Positions 26,145 to 35,746 are shown, counted from the first letter of the stretch. The stretch: DNA of 64,000 bases from an uncultured Chloroflexales bacterium (GCA_937918935.1 CAKZSI010000025.1:1-64000), one strand, 5' to 3'. The notes: generated by a model from the letters alone, not told the origin. Program-made: numbers and translations.

Positions 26145-27656
26145 CTATCGCCCCGCCACCACCACCCCCGTCAATTGTGCCACCACCGGCTCCACCCCGG
26201 TGCTGATCAACTCGGTGAGGATGGCCGGGTAGATGCCCACCACCACCAGGATCACCGCCAGGATGATCGCGCCAGTTCGCTCCTGCCAGGTGAGCGCAGG
26301 CAGTTTGAAGAACTCGGGGTTCTTCACCTCCCCATCGAAGGTGGCCCAGACCGCGCGGAGAATGTACGCTCCGGTGACGGGGATGGAGATGGCGGCGATC
26401 ACCGCGATCAGCGGGTAGCGTTCCCACACGCCCAGGAAGATGGTGAACTCCGCCCAGAAGCCGGCCAGCCCGGGCATACCCATGGACGACAGGCCGCCGA
26501 GGATGAACATCCACGCCGCGAAGGGCATCACCTTGCGCAGGCCGCCGAGTTCGGGCAACTGGCGCGTGTGGGTGCGTTCGTAGATCATGCGCCCGACCAC
26601 GGCAAAGAACAGCGCCGTCATGATGCCGTGGGCGAACATCTGCAACACCGCGCCGGTCATCGCCAACTGGGTGGCCGCGGCCAGGCCCATCAGCACCAGG
26701 CCCATGTGGCTCACCGACGAGTAGCCGATGATGAACTTGGCGTCACGCTGGGCCATGGCGATCGTCGCCCCGTACACGACGTTGAAGATGGTCAGCACGG
26801 CGATAATCGGCAGCCAGAGATTCGCCCCCACCGGCATCAGCCACATCGCCGCGCGAATGCAGCCATAGGCCCCCAGCTTCATCAGCACGCCGGCGTGGAG
26901 CATGCTCACCGCCGTGGGCGCCGCCACGTGTCCGGTGGGGCTCCAGGTGTGGAAGGGGAACATGCCCGCCAGCACAGCGAAACCCGCGAACATCGGCAGG
27001 AAGAAGATGCGCTGCAGGTCGCCCGCCAGGGTCACGCTACGCGAGAGGACGATCATGTCGAAGGTGCGCAGCCCCGAGCCGAAGTACAGCCCGAGCATGC
27101 CGATGATCGCCAGGGCGCTCCCGGCCATGAGGAACAGGGTGAGCTTCATCGCCCCGTACTCTTTGCGCGTGCTGCCCCAGACGCCGATCAGCAAATACAT
27201 CGGCAGCACCGCCAGTTCGTAGAAGACGAAGAAGAGGAACAGGTCGAGAGCGACGAACACCCCGTACACTCCGGTGGTCAGCAACAGCAGCAGCACCCAG
27301 TACTCTTTGACCCGCTCCTCGATGTTCCAGCTCATCAGCGCGCCGGTAAAGATCACCACGCCGTTGAGCACCAGCATCGGCAGGCTGATCCCGTCCACTC
27401 CCAGCAGATAGGAGATGCCCAGTTGCGGCATCCACTCCAGCCGCTCGATGAACTGGAAGCCGCCCCGGATCGGGTCGTAGGCCAGCCAGACCAGCAGGGA
27501 GAGCACGAGAGAGAGCAGGGCGAAGATCGCCCCCGTCCAGCGCATGGCCTCGGCGTGGCGTCTGGGGGTGAGCGCGATGATGGCGGCAGGCACGACCGTG
27601 CTGAGCCAGATCAGGCTCAACCAGGGGATGGTGGTCGGAAGCGTGAACAGGCCCAT
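26145..27656 (-). CDS. nuoM: NADH-quinone oxidoreductase subunit M (copy 1)
   Basis: 503 residues and about 14 membrane helices. Typical NuoM motifs are QLGISYLLGVDGISLPMLVL, LFLFFVFYELAVLPMYLLIG, AGFAVLAGMFPFHTWSPTGH and IGYSSVSHMGLVLMG. The subunit is one of the antiporter-like pumps in the membrane arm. ATG 27656 is used; a TTG four codons upstream is possible. It lies 58 bp after the second nuoM gene. The two copies differ substantially in sequence (503 against 555 residues), so this is an old duplication or two specialised subunits, not a recent copy. Confidence 0.95.
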   Translation of the reverse strand: MGLFTLPTTIPWLSLIWLSTVVPAAIIALTPRRHAEAMRWTGAIFALLSLVLSLLVWLAYDPIRGGFQFIERLEWMPQLGISYLLGVDGISLPMLVLNGVVIFTGALMSWNIEERVKEYWVLLLLLTTGVYGVFVALDLFLFFVFYELAVLPMYLLIGVWGSTRKEYGAMKLTLFLMAGSALAIIGMLGLYFGSGLRTFDMIVLSRSVTLAGDLQRIFFLPMFAGFAVLAGMFPFHTWSPTGHVAAPTAVSMLHAGVLMKLGAYGCIRAAMWLMPVGANLWLPIIAVLTIFNVVYGATIAMAQRDAKFIIGYSSVSHMGLVLMGLAAATQLAMTGAVLQMFAHGIMTALFFAVVGRMIYERTHTRQLPELGGLRKVMPFAAWMFILGGLSSMGMPGLAGFWAEFTIFLGVWERYPLIAVIAAISIPVTGAYILRAVWATFDGEVKNPEFFKLPALTWQERTGAIILAVILVVVGIYPAILTELISTGVEPVVAQLTGVVVAGR

Positions 27657-27714
27657 AACTGCTTTCAAGGGAGCGCGCGCTCCCGCTATGGGCGCGGCGC
27701 GCCCGCGCCTACGG

Positions 27715-29382
27715 TCAACTCAGCACCCGCTGAAACACGGCGACGAGCTGGGTGGCGGTGGTGTTCGCCAGGCTCATCAACGGCCCGGGATAGACGCCGA
27801 TCAGCAGCAGCAGCGACAGCAGCGGCATCATCGTCCAGAACTCGGCTGGCCGCAGGTCGGTTAGGCCCTTCCAGCGCTCGTTCAGCGGCCCCAGGAAGAG
27901 GCGCTGGAACATCAACAGCAGCGCCAGGGCGGTGACGATCAGCCCGATGGTCGCCAGGGCAGTGAAGAACGGCAGGGTTGCCCATGCCCCGCGGAAGATG
28001 AAGAACTCCCCCACGAAGCCGGCCAGCCCCGGCAGGCCCAGGTTGGCGAACATGGCCGTGCCCATCACCCCGGCGAAGGTCGGCGCGATCACCCGCAGCC
28101 CGCCGAAATCGTTGAGGCTCCAGGTGTCTGTCCGGGCGTGCAGCGCGCCGGCGAGGTAGAACAGGGCCGCTGTGGAGAGGCCGTGGGCCACCAGTTGCAC
28201 CATCACGCCGTTGAGGGCGATGGCGCGGCTGTCCTGGGCTGCGCCGCCGGGCAGCGCCGCGGCGGCGGCGATGCCGAGCATGACGTAGCCCATGTGGTTG
28301 ATGGAGGTGTAGGCGATCAGCCGCTTGAGGTCGCCGCCCACGTTGGCCAGGGCGCCAAATGCGCCGGCAACGATCCCCACCAGGGCCAGGGCGCCCATCA
28401 CCGGCGCGAAGTACTGGCTGGCGTCGGGTACGAAGGGCAGCATGATCCGCAGCATGCCATAGGCCCCCATCTTGCTCATCACTGCGCTGAGAAGGATGCT
28501 GCCTGCCACGGGGGCCTCGGCGTAGGCGTCGGGCAGCCAGGTGTGGAAGGGCCACACCGCCAGTTTGATGGCGAAGGCGATGAAGATCGCCCAGAAGGCG
28601 ATGCTGGTGTAGAGCAGCGGGTAGCGCCCCAGCGCGTTTGCCACGCCGAGTTGCTCCATGTAGGCGAAGAGGATGTCGCGGAACGTGCCCGTCACTCCCT
28701 CCACCGGCAGGCCCAGGCCCAGCCGCCCCAGGGCGATCAGGTCAAAGGTGGGAAAGCCTGCCTGCCGCACTGACAGGTAAATGACCTGGAAGAGGAGCAG
28801 CATGCCGATTGAGCCGGCCATGGTGTAAACAAAAAACTTGAATGCGGCATAGCGCCGGTTCTCTCGCCCCCAGAGCTGGATGAGGAAGTAGGCCGGCACC
28901 AGGCTGAACTCCCAGAAGATGAAGAAGAAGAAAAAGTCCAGGGCCACGAAGAAGCCCAGCATCGCCGTCTGGAGCAGCAGCAGCAGGGCGTAGTGGGCCT
29001 TCACCCGGTCGCTGAGCCGCCACGAGGCCAGCATGGCCACCGGGGCGATTACCGTCGTCAGCAGTACCAGGGGCAGGCTCAACCCGTCCACCCCCAGGAA
29101 GTAGTCCACTCGGATGGCCTGGATCCAGGGGATCTTCTCTACCAGTTGCACCGCCCCCTGGCCCCCGGCGCTGGCCGTGGGGTCAAAGCGCGACCAGACC
29201 ACCAGGGCGATCGCCAGAGGCACGCCCGTCCACGCCGTCGCGCCCAGGCGCACCACCCGGTCGTCCAGACGCAGGGCGGCGGACAGTCCCACCAGCAGGA
29301 TGCCCACCAGTGGCGAGAGCACCAGCAGCGTCAGCCACGGTACGCCATCGGGTGAAGGGATCAGGTATGCGGGCAGATCCAT
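27715..29382 (-). CDS. nuoM: NADH-quinone oxidoreductase subunit M (copy 2)
   Basis: 555 residues and about 14 helices: AIRVDYFLGVDGLSLPLVLL, FFFIFWEFSLVPAYFLIQLW, IKLAVWPFHTWLPDAYAEAP and YTSINHMGYVMLGI are NuoM signatures. It begins directly downstream of nuoL, with ATG 29382 and an AGGA site. Two tandem nuoM genes and the absence of nuoE, nuoF and nuoG from this cluster are the main peculiarities of the operon. Complex I variants with an extra NuoM have been described in other phyla; whether this copy is built into one complex is inference. Confidence 0.95.
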   Translation of the reverse strand: MDLPAYLIPSPDGVPWLTLLVLSPLVGILLVGLSAALRLDDRVVRLGATAWTGVPLAIALVVWSRFDPTASAGGQGAVQLVEKIPWIQAIRVDYFLGVDGLSLPLVLLTTVIAPVAMLASWRLSDRVKAHYALLLLLQTAMLGFFVALDFFFFFIFWEFSLVPAYFLIQLWGRENRRYAAFKFFVYTMAGSIGMLLLFQVIYLSVRQAGFPTFDLIALGRLGLGLPVEGVTGTFRDILFAYMEQLGVANALGRYPLLYTSIAFWAIFIAFAIKLAVWPFHTWLPDAYAEAPVAGSILLSAVMSKMGAYGMLRIMLPFVPDASQYFAPVMGALALVGIVAGAFGALANVGGDLKRLIAYTSINHMGYVMLGIAAAAALPGGAAQDSRAIALNGVMVQLVAHGLSTAALFYLAGALHARTDTWSLNDFGGLRVIAPTFAGVMGTAMFANLGLPGLAGFVGEFFIFRGAWATLPFFTALATIGLIVTALALLLMFQRLFLGPLNERWKGLTDLRPAEFWTMMPLLSLLLLIGVYPGPLMSLANTTATQLVAVFQRVLS

Positions 29383-29405
29383 AGATGCGTTCCTGCTATG
29401 AAGAT

Positions 29406-29424
29406 GGGGAAACCGGGTTTCCCC
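29406..29424. repeat. GGGGAAACC palindrome between nuoL and nuoM
   Basis: A perfect palindrome with 9-bp arms and a one-base centre. It is the clearest consensus copy of the first dispersed palindrome family in the window. A decayed second copy follows at about 29454-29476. Confidence 0.75.
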
Positions 29425-29484
29425 GCGACCCTGCCTGCCAGGGTGGAGAGAGGACGGGGACCCTGGCTTTCCCCGTCACCCATC

Positions 29485-31725
29485 TTACCGCCGCAACACA
29501 TACAGATAAAACACCGCCAGCACCACTACCCCGGCGAAGACGTAGCCTACATAATCCTGGGCCTTGCCGGTCTGCGCGCGGCGGGTATTTTTGCCCGTCG
29601 CCACCGTGCCGCCGGCCAGGGCGTCGGGGCCGTCGTTGAACAGCGTATCGTCCACGATGAAGTTGAAGCGCCCCACGAACAGGGTGATCTGGCCGATGCC
29701 GTCAATGACGCGGTTGAGGATCTGGTCAATGAAGGCCCAGAACAGGGCCAGCACCGCCACCAGGCGCCCAAAACTGGCCTGGTAGAATTCGTCCATCCGG
29801 TACTTCTCGTGGAGCAAGCGGAACAGCCCCGGCGCGCGCGTTGCCAGGGGGTCGCCGTCGCTGGCGCGGGCGAAGGCCCCGGCGTAGAACGTCCACCCCG
29901 CTGCGATGCCGCCCAGGGCCACCAGCAACGAGATGCCCGCCACCAGCGGGCTGAAGGGCAGCGCCTCCTGGCCCCACAGCTCGCTCAACCAGTGGCCGCC
30001 GGGGATGGCGAAGGGCAGATTGAAGAAGCCTGCTGTCACCGCGAAGGCGGCCAGCACCACCAGCGCGGCGGTCATCGTCGGATCCTCGTGCCAGTGGATG
30101 CCATGGCGCTTCTCGTGTTCATCGTGGTGCTCATCGGCGTGATGCGTGGCCTTGCGGGGCGCCTCGGGGTTGTGGAACACCACTGGCTGTTCGCCGCGAA
30201 AGTTCCCGAAGAACACCAGGCGCCACTGGCGGGTCATGTAGAAGGCGGTGAGGAACGCCGCGACAACCAGTACGCTGAAGACGATCCAGTGCCCGCCCTT
30301 GAAGGCATCGGCCAGGATCTCGTCCTTGCTCCAGAACCCGGCGAAGGGAACCACGCCGGCCAGGGCCAGGTAGCCCGCGGTGTAGGTCCAGAAGGTCCAG
30401 GGCAAATGGGCGCGCAGCCCGCCCATGTTGCGAATGTCCTGGGCGGTCTGCTGGGCGGCGTACTCGTCCTGGTGATGGAGGCGCTCGATGGCCGGGGTGG
30501 CTTCCATGGCGTGGATGACCGAGCCGGAGCCGAGGAACAGCAGGGCCTTGAAGAAGGCGTGGGTCAGGAGGTGGAACAGCGCGGCGACCCAGCCGCCAAT
30601 GCCCAGGGCCGCAACCATAAAGCCCAGTTGCGAGAGCGTCGAGTAGGCCAGAATGCGCTTGATGTCGTACTGTGCCACGGCGATGGTCGCGGCGAAGAAG
30701 GCCGTGAAGGCTCCGATGAAGGCCACCACCGCCAGGGCCGCGCCGCCGTCGGCCAGGAAGATCGGGTAGGTGCGCGCCACCAGGAACACGCCCGCTGCCA
30801 CCATCGTGGCCGCGTGGATCAGCGCCGACACCGGCGTCGGACCTTCCATCGCGTCGGGCAGCCAGACGTGCAGAGGGAACTGGGCCGATTTGCCGATGGT
30901 GCCGCAGAAGAGCAGCAGGGCGATGCCCGTGGCGTGGCTCAGGCCGAAGAAGCCCCGCTCGGCGCCGATGCGCTCCAGAAACGCCGGGTTGAAGATCTCC
31001 CCCTCCTTGACCCCCAGGGTCAGACTGCCGGCCTGTGTATAGAGGTAAACCAGGCCCAGTAGCATCAGCACATCGCCGATGCGGGTGACGATGAAGGCCT
31101 TGACCGCCGCGCGGTAGGCCTGCGGGCGTTCGTAGAGGAAGCCGATCAGCAGGTAGGAGCAGAGGCCCATGATCTCCCAGGCCATAAAGAAGAGCAGGAG
31201 ATTATCGGCCATGCTCATCAGCAGCATCGCCGCGGTGAAGAGCGAGATGAAGCTGAAGAAGCGGCTCTGGCGGGCATTGGCGGCCATGTAGCCCAGGGAG
31301 AAGAGGTGGATGCAGGTCGAGGTGATCGTCACCATCGCCAGTATGGCCGCCACGGGGGTGTCCACGTAGAGGCCCATCGTGAACACGCTGCTCCCGGTGG
31401 GCGCCCAGGTAATGCGTTGCACCAGGTTCGGCTCGGGAAAGGCGAAGGCCCCGTGCTTCTCCCCCATGCCGTGCTCTTTAGCGGCGCCGTGCTCCTCCGC
31501 GCCGTGGCTTTCGGCCAGGCTCACCACCTGCCCCTCGCGCAGCGCCAGCCCCTGGGCCGTCGCGGCGAGCAGTCCCACCGCCAGGACCGTCGCCAGCAGC
31601 ATAAGAGCGATGGCCGTCCAGCCGCTGGCGGGCTTGCTGTGGCGCAGGGGCGTAAAGGTGATCAACGCGCAGCCGAGCAACGGCAGCGCCGGGATGAGCC
31701 AGGCCAGTTGGAGAAAGAGAGCCAT
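29485..31725 (-). CDS. nuoL: NADH-quinone oxidoreductase subunit L
   Basis: 746 residues, clearly longer than the ~610 of the E. coli protein. The core is canonical: SRFFSFISLFTAAMLLMSMA, WEIMGLCSYLLIGFLYERP, SAQFPLHVWLPDAMEGPTPV, ALIHAATMVAAGVFLVAR and AFFKALLFLGSGSVIHA. Extra length lies in a His/Glu-rich loop near the N-terminus (71-92), a second His-rich loop (about 528-547, around ten His) and a long C-terminal stretch before the final helix. That last part would contain the lateral helix that spans the membrane arm. An extended lateral helix would be expected if the complex holds both NuoM copies. The His-rich loops could bind metal. Confidence 0.95.
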   Translation of the reverse strand: MALFLQLAWLIPALPLLGCALITFTPLRHSKPASGWTAIALMLLATVLAVGLLAATAQGLALREGQVVSLAESHGAEEHGAAKEHGMGEKHGAFAFPEPNLVQRITWAPTGSSVFTMGLYVDTPVAAILAMVTITSTCIHLFSLGYMAANARQSRFFSFISLFTAAMLLMSMADNLLLFFMAWEIMGLCSYLLIGFLYERPQAYRAAVKAFIVTRIGDVLMLLGLVYLYTQAGSLTLGVKEGEIFNPAFLERIGAERGFFGLSHATGIALLLFCGTIGKSAQFPLHVWLPDAMEGPTPVSALIHAATMVAAGVFLVARTYPIFLADGGAALAVVAFIGAFTAFFAATIAVAQYDIKRILAYSTLSQLGFMVAALGIGGWVAALFHLLTHAFFKALLFLGSGSVIHAMEATPAIERLHHQDEYAAQQTAQDIRNMGGLRAHLPWTFWTYTAGYLALAGVVPFAGFWSKDEILADAFKGGHWIVFSVLVVAAFLTAFYMTRQWRLVFFGNFRGEQPVVFHNPEAPRKATHHADEHHDEHEKRHGIHWHEDPTMTAALVVLAAFAVTAGFFNLPFAIPGGHWLSELWGQEALPFSPLVAGISLLVALGGIAAGWTFYAGAFARASDGDPLATRAPGLFRLLHEKYRMDEFYQASFGRLVAVLALFWAFIDQILNRVIDGIGQITLFVGRFNFIVDDTLFNDGPDALAGGTVATGKNTRRAQTGKAQDYVGYVFAGVVVLAVFYLYVLRR

Positions 31726-31834
31726 GCGCCATCCTCACATCGGTTCAACGGGTACGTGTTCAGATCTACTGGTCTGTAAAGCAAGTTTCCTGGCATGTCC
31801 GCCCCCCTCCCGGCGGGAGGGGGTTGGTTACGCC

Positions 31835-32152
31835 TCACCCCTTCAACGAATCCACCGCATCGGCATTGACGGTGAGCCAGTTGCGGTAAATGGCGATGAC
31901 CATCGCCAGGCCCACGGCAGCTTCGGCGGCGGCGACGCAGATGATGAAGATGGCGAAGGTCTGCCCGGTGATGAAGCGCGGTTCCAGGTAGCGCCAGAAG
32001 GCCACCAGATTGATATTCACCGCGTTGAGCATCAGTTCGACGCCCATGAGCACCCCGACCAGGTTGCGCCGTGAAAGGGCCCCAAACAGACCGATGCAGA
32101 ACAGGGCCCCGGCGACGACGAGCACCGCCTCGAGTGGAACTGCGGCCGTCAT
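31835..32152 (-). CDS. nuoK: NADH-quinone oxidoreductase subunit K
   Basis: 105 residues and three membrane helices, the normal length. [20 protein letters not shown] then [12 protein letters not shown] carries the conserved membrane Glu, and [20 protein letters not shown] carries the second. It overlaps the 3' end of nuoJ by 4 bp (ATGA), so translation is coupled. It is followed by a 109-bp gap before nuoL. Confidence 0.96.
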   Translation of the reverse strand: MTAAVPLEAVLVVAGALFCIGLFGALSRRNLVGVLMGVELMLNAVNINLVAFWRYLEPRFITGQTFAIFIICVAAAEAAVGLAMVIAIYRNWLTVNADAVDSLKG

Positions 32153-32817
32153 TGCTGCACCTCCCCTTCACTGATCGGCGTGGCCCGGGGCGCGGGCGCC
32201 GGTTCGCCCACCGGGGCCTCTACCGGGGGCGGTTGGGCCAGGCGCTTGCGAAGTTCGTGCTCCTCGGCCAGGGTAAGCACGCGGCGGCGCCGGGCGCGCT
32301 CCTCGAAGGCGATCACGATCGCCCCGATCAGCGCCACAGTGAGCAGCACGCCGGCCACCTGGAACTGCAACAGAAACTCGTAGACGAAGGCCCGCCCCAG
32401 TTCGGCCACCCCGGCCAGCGGCTCAGGCGTGCCGGGAGGTCCGGGCGGCGCGGGGAGGTTCCAGGAATGCGAGATGACAGTTGGGACGATGGCGACGGCG
32501 AAGAGCAGCGCGCTGATCGCCGCGGTGAGCCAGAGGCGCCAGCCGCCCACCAGTTGCCGCACCCCCTCGCCGGTCACCTGCCGCGTCAGCATGATCGCGA
32601 ACAGAATGAGAATGGAGATTGCCCCGACGTACACCAGCACCTGCACGACAGCCAGGAACTCCGCCTCGAGCAGCAGGTACAGCGCGCCGACGCCGAAGAA
32701 GCAGGCGATCAGCCACAGGGCCGCGTGAATGACGTTGCGCACCGTCACCACCATCACCGCCGCGCCAACGACCAGGGCCGCGATCAGCCCGAAGATGATC
32801 TGGATGACCGTTGCCAT
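32149..32817 (-). CDS. nuoJ: NADH-quinone oxidoreductase subunit J
   Basis: 222 residues: five membrane helices in the first ~165 residues ([40 protein letters not shown]), then a charged tail of about 50 residues rich in Arg, Glu and Pro. The tail is cytoplasmic and not part of the usual core. Tightly coupled on both sides: 7 bp from the nuoH stop and a 4-bp overlap with nuoK. Confidence 0.95.
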   Translation of the reverse strand: MATVIQIIFGLIAALVVGAAVMVVTVRNVIHAALWLIACFFGVGALYLLLEAEFLAVVQVLVYVGAISILILFAIMLTRQVTGEGVRQLVGGWRLWLTAAISALLFAVAIVPTVISHSWNLPAPPGPPGTPEPLAGVAELGRAFVYEFLLQFQVAGVLLTVALIGAIVIAFEERARRRRVLTLAEEHELRKRLAQPPPVEAPVGEPAPAPRATPISEGEVQQ

Positions 32818-32824
32818 AGCCCCC

Positions 32825-34162
32825 CTACCGCAGCGTGGCGGTCAGCGTGTCGCGGTACTCATCGAGGTCAATCCGGCCCTGCTCGGCCTGCGCGGCGGTA
32901 AAGATGCGCGCGAGCGCGATGTAGGCGCCGACGTTCACCGCCAGGGTCACGACGAAAGCTACCCCCCAGCGCAGGATGGGCGCCCAGTTCTGGGTAAAGG
33001 TGATGCCCTGCTCCGGTCCCCAGCGCAGCAGCGCCACCCAGATCGCCGCGCTCACAATGTTCACCAGGGTGAGCGGAATGAGGAACTTCCAGCCAAAGTC
33101 CATCAACTGGTCCACCCGCAGCCGTGGAAAGGCCCCCCGCACCCACACCATCACAAAGAAGAAGGCGTAGGTCTTGGCCAGCAGGTAAAACACCCCCAGG
33201 AAACCGGCCAGGACGTTGAACACCCAGTTGCCGTCGGGGTTGGCCGGCGAGATGGCCTGGGCGTACAGCCAGCCAACCCCGGGACCCTGCCAGCCCCCGA
33301 AGAAGATCACCGCGGCGATGGCGCAGAGCAGGAAGTTGAGCACGTACTGGGCCAGGTAGAACAGGCCGAACTTCATGCCGCTGTACTCAGTCATGTAGCC
33401 GGCGACGATCTCCGAGTCGGCCTCAGGAATGTCGAAGGGCGTGCGTTCACCTTCGGCCAGGGCGGCGATGAAGAAGACGATGAAGGCCAGGAAGCCCACC
33501 GGCGTGAAAATGAACCAGCCCAGGCCCAGATCGGGGATGCCGGGCACGTCGGCAGTGCTGATGAACAGGCCTGCCTGGGCCTCGATCAGTTGCACAACCG
33601 AGAGCGTGCTCGTCAGCATCACCACCGCCAGCAGGCTGAGTACGGCGGGGATTTCGTAGCTTACCATCTGGGCCACGGCGCGCATGGCTCCCAGGAGGGC
33701 GAACTTGTTGCTCGACGCCAGGCCGGCCATCAGCAGCCCCACCGCGCTGATCGACGAAATGGCAAAGAAGAACAGTAACCCTACACTGAGATCCGCCGGT
33801 ACCATCCCCGGACCCCAGGGCAGCACGGCAAACATCAGCATGGTCGGGGCGACCACCACGCAGGGCGCCAGAAAATGCACCCACTTATCGGCGGCGGTGG
33901 GAACGATGTCCTCTTTGGTGAACATCTTCACACCATCGGCGATGGGCTGGAACAAGCCCGCCGGGCCGACCCGGTTCGGGCCGATGCGGTCCTGCATGCG
34001 CGCGATGGCGCGCCGCTCGTAGTAGGTCAGGAAGAGCATCTGAAACGGCGCGATCGCGAACAGCAGGGTGGTGACGGCCAGGTGGCTGATCAGCGCGATG
34101 ACCCAGCCGGGCCAGCCCCAGCCGAAGGCTACATTAATCAGGCTATTGACGATATCATACAT
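32825..34162 (-). CDS. nuoH: NADH-quinone oxidoreductase subunit H
   Basis: The membrane subunit that forms the quinone site together with NuoB and NuoD. 445 residues, longer than the ~325 of E. coli. Canonical motifs are YYERRAIARMQDRIGPNRVG, GLFQPIADGVKMFTKED, then ERTPFDIPEADSEIVAGYMT and EYSGMKFGLFYLAQY. The extra residues are C-terminal, with a soluble tail ending DEYRDTLTATLR. It follows the broken small membrane gene by about 107 bp. Confidence 0.96.
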   Translation of the reverse strand: MYDIVNSLINVAFGWGWPGWVIALISHLAVTTLLFAIAPFQMLFLTYYERRAIARMQDRIGPNRVGPAGLFQPIADGVKMFTKEDIVPTAADKWVHFLAPCVVVAPTMLMFAVLPWGPGMVPADLSVGLLFFFAISSISAVGLLMAGLASSNKFALLGAMRAVAQMVSYEIPAVLSLLAVVMLTSTLSVVQLIEAQAGLFISTADVPGIPDLGLGWFIFTPVGFLAFIVFFIAALAEGERTPFDIPEADSEIVAGYMTEYSGMKFGLFYLAQYVLNFLLCAIAAVIFFGGWQGPGVGWLYAQAISPANPDGNWVFNVLAGFLGVFYLLAKTYAFFFVMVWVRGAFPRLRVDQLMDFGWKFLIPLTLVNIVSAAIWVALLRWGPEQGITFTQNWAPILRWGVAFVVTLAVNVGAYIALARIFTAAQAEQGRIDLDEYRDTLTATLR

Positions 34163-34269
34163 ACGGATCTCCGGGACCGACCCTTGCGGGTCGAAAGCTG
34201 TAACCCGCGCCAGTTAGCTGTGTCTCGGCTACGACTACCCGCGCTGTGGGTGTTTCGCTGAACGTGGCA

Positions 34270-34556
34270 TCACCGCCAGAAAAAGGTCGCCCCACCAGAG
34301 GCCACGTAGACCAGCAGGGCGAGCAGGCCGACCAGATTGCCCCGCTATGCCATACTCGGGTTGCCGAAAGCCTTTAGTGAGCACATAAGGGCCAACAACA
34401 CCCAGGCGAGGCTGTGCCCTCGGCGCACGAACAGGAAGCGCAGCGGTCCAGCGCCCCTACCCGGTCTGATGGCCAGATAAAAGCGTAGACCGCGGCGATG
34501 GACAGGCAAAGTATGGCCCGGACGATGAAGGGCAGATTGAACCAGCCTCGCTCCAT
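34270..34556 (-). pseudogene. Broken small three-helix membrane protein gene in the nuo operon
   Basis: Reading on the minus strand, ATG 34556 opens MERGWFNLPFIVRAILCLSI then AAVYAFIWPSDRVG. The reading then continues sensibly only in another frame (GPLRFLFVRRGHSLAWVLLA, LMCSLKAFGNPSMA). That frame meets an in-frame TAG at 34347-34345 and resumes as RGNLVGLLALLVYVASGGAT before a TGA at 34272-34270. Restoring one base near 34450 and ignoring the amber codon would give a protein of about 95 residues with three membrane helices. It starts 2 bp after the nuoI stop, so it was translated with nuoI. Two independent lesions argue for a true pseudogene, though sequencing error is possible. Confidence 0.65.
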
Positions 34557-34558
34557 GG

Positions 34559-35746
34559 TCAGCTTCCCTCGGCGTCGTGGCCTTCAGCCGCCTTTTTGGC
34601 GGCATTCTTCGCCCGGATGGCGGCGAGGCGGGCGGCCTTCTCATCGGCGGGCGCCGCCCCTGCCACCGTGGCGGCCTCCCCAGCGGGCGCGGCGGTTCCG
34701 GCGGCAGGGGGGTGTTCGGCGGCGGCCTCGGGCGCCGGTGCGCCCTCAGCACCTTTTTTGGCGGCGTTCTTCGCCCGGATGGCGGCGAGGCGGGCGGCCT
34801 TCTCATCGGCGGGCGCCGCTTCGGGCGCGGGCGCGGCGGCGATGGCCTCGCCCGCCTGTCTGGCGGCGTTCTTCGCCCGGATGGCGGCGAGGCGGGCGGC
34901 CTTCTCATCGGCGGGCGCCGCTTCCGTGGGGGGCGCCGCGGGCTCCACCGTGCTGCCGCCCTTCTTCGCCGCATTGGCCGCCTTGATCGCTGCCAGTTTC
35001 GCCGCCTTCTCCTCGGGAGTCAGCTTGCGACCCTCGGCGGGCGCGGCGGCGGGCGCTTCCGGCGCCGCCGTGGCGGCCTCGAGTTCGCGTCGGCGCGCGG
35101 CGATCTTCTCGGCGAGGTTGGGCGCCATGCCGATCACGTCGGGGCGGCGCTTGATGTTACCCTGCAGCTTCTTCATCGCCCCCTCGCGCACCTCGGCCCA
35201 CATCGTCGGCGCGATGCGCTCGTAGTACGAGATCGGGCGGTTCAACTGCTCCTTGAAGACCGTCAGGCCTCGGTGTTCGGCGGTGGAAAGCTCGAACTCG
35301 TGGTCCATCTTGATCGCGTCGAAGGGGCAGACCTCCGCGCAGAAGCCGCAGCTCATACAGGCGTCGTACTCGATCACGAACTCGGCCACGGCCGGCACCG
35401 GCTTGCCAGTGGCCGGATCCCTGGCCTGGGTCATATGAATGACCTGAGGCGGGCAGATGCGTTCGCACTGGAAGCACGAGGTGCAGAGTTCATGTCCCGT
35501 TTCCTCGTCGTAGAGCAGGATGGGCATGTTGCGATAGGCCTCGGGCAGCTTCGGGCGTTCCTCGGGATACTCAAACGTAAAGACCCCGTGAATATCGTTA
35601 AAGCCCTGGTTCTTACGGAACGACCCGGCCCAGTGCTTCCAGACCACCGCCATGCCGTCGAGCAGGCCCAGGCCGGGGATCCGGCGTGCCGCTCGCTGCC
35701 CGCGCTCGACCGTCACAATCTGGCCGCGTTCGATCTTGACCGTCAT
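34559..35746 (-). CDS. nuoI: NADH-quinone oxidoreductase subunit I with repetitive C-terminal tail
   Basis: The iron-sulfur subunit of the peripheral arm. The first ~215 residues are normal NuoI with two [4Fe-4S] motifs: Cys88-91-94-98 (ELCTSCFQCERICPP) and Cys130-133-136-140 (ACMSCGFCAEVCPF). From about 220 a 175-residue Ala/Lys/Pro/Glu-rich tail follows, built from four units of the type EKAARLAAIRAKNAAKK at about 246, 281, 314 and 369, separated by Pro/Ala linkers. Such units resemble the amphipathic, basic tail helices of nucleic-acid-binding or membrane-associated proteins, and their role here is unknown. Bacterial NuoI is usually 150-200 residues long, so this is a large addition. Confidence 0.95.
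   Translation of the reverse strand: MTVKIERGQIVTVERGQRAARRIPGLGLLDGMAVVWKHWAGSFRKNQGFNDIHGVFTFEYPEERPKLPEAYRNMPILLYDEETGHELCTSCFQCERICPPQVIHMTQARDPATGKPVPAVAEFVIEYDACMSCGFCAEVCPFDAIKMDHEFELSTAEHRGLTVFKEQLNRPISYYERIAPTMWAEVREGAMKKLQGNIKRRPDVIGMAPNLAEKIAARRRELEAATAAPEAPAAAPAEGRKLTPEEKAAKLAAIKAANAAKKGGSTVEPAAPPTEAAPADEKAARLAAIRAKNAARQAGEAIAAAPAPEAAPADEKAARLAAIRAKNAAKKGAEGAPAPEAAAEHPPAAGTAAPAGEAATVAGAAPADEKAARLAAIRAKNAAKKAAEGHDAEGS
34597..34921. repeat. Three 61-bp direct repeats inside nuoI
   Basis: Near-identical 61-bp copies at 34597-34657, 34759-34819 and 34861-34921 encode the last three tail units of NuoI. The first, at the protein level (about residue 246), is more diverged. The near identity at DNA level suggests recent expansion or ongoing recombination. 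Confidence 0.85.
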
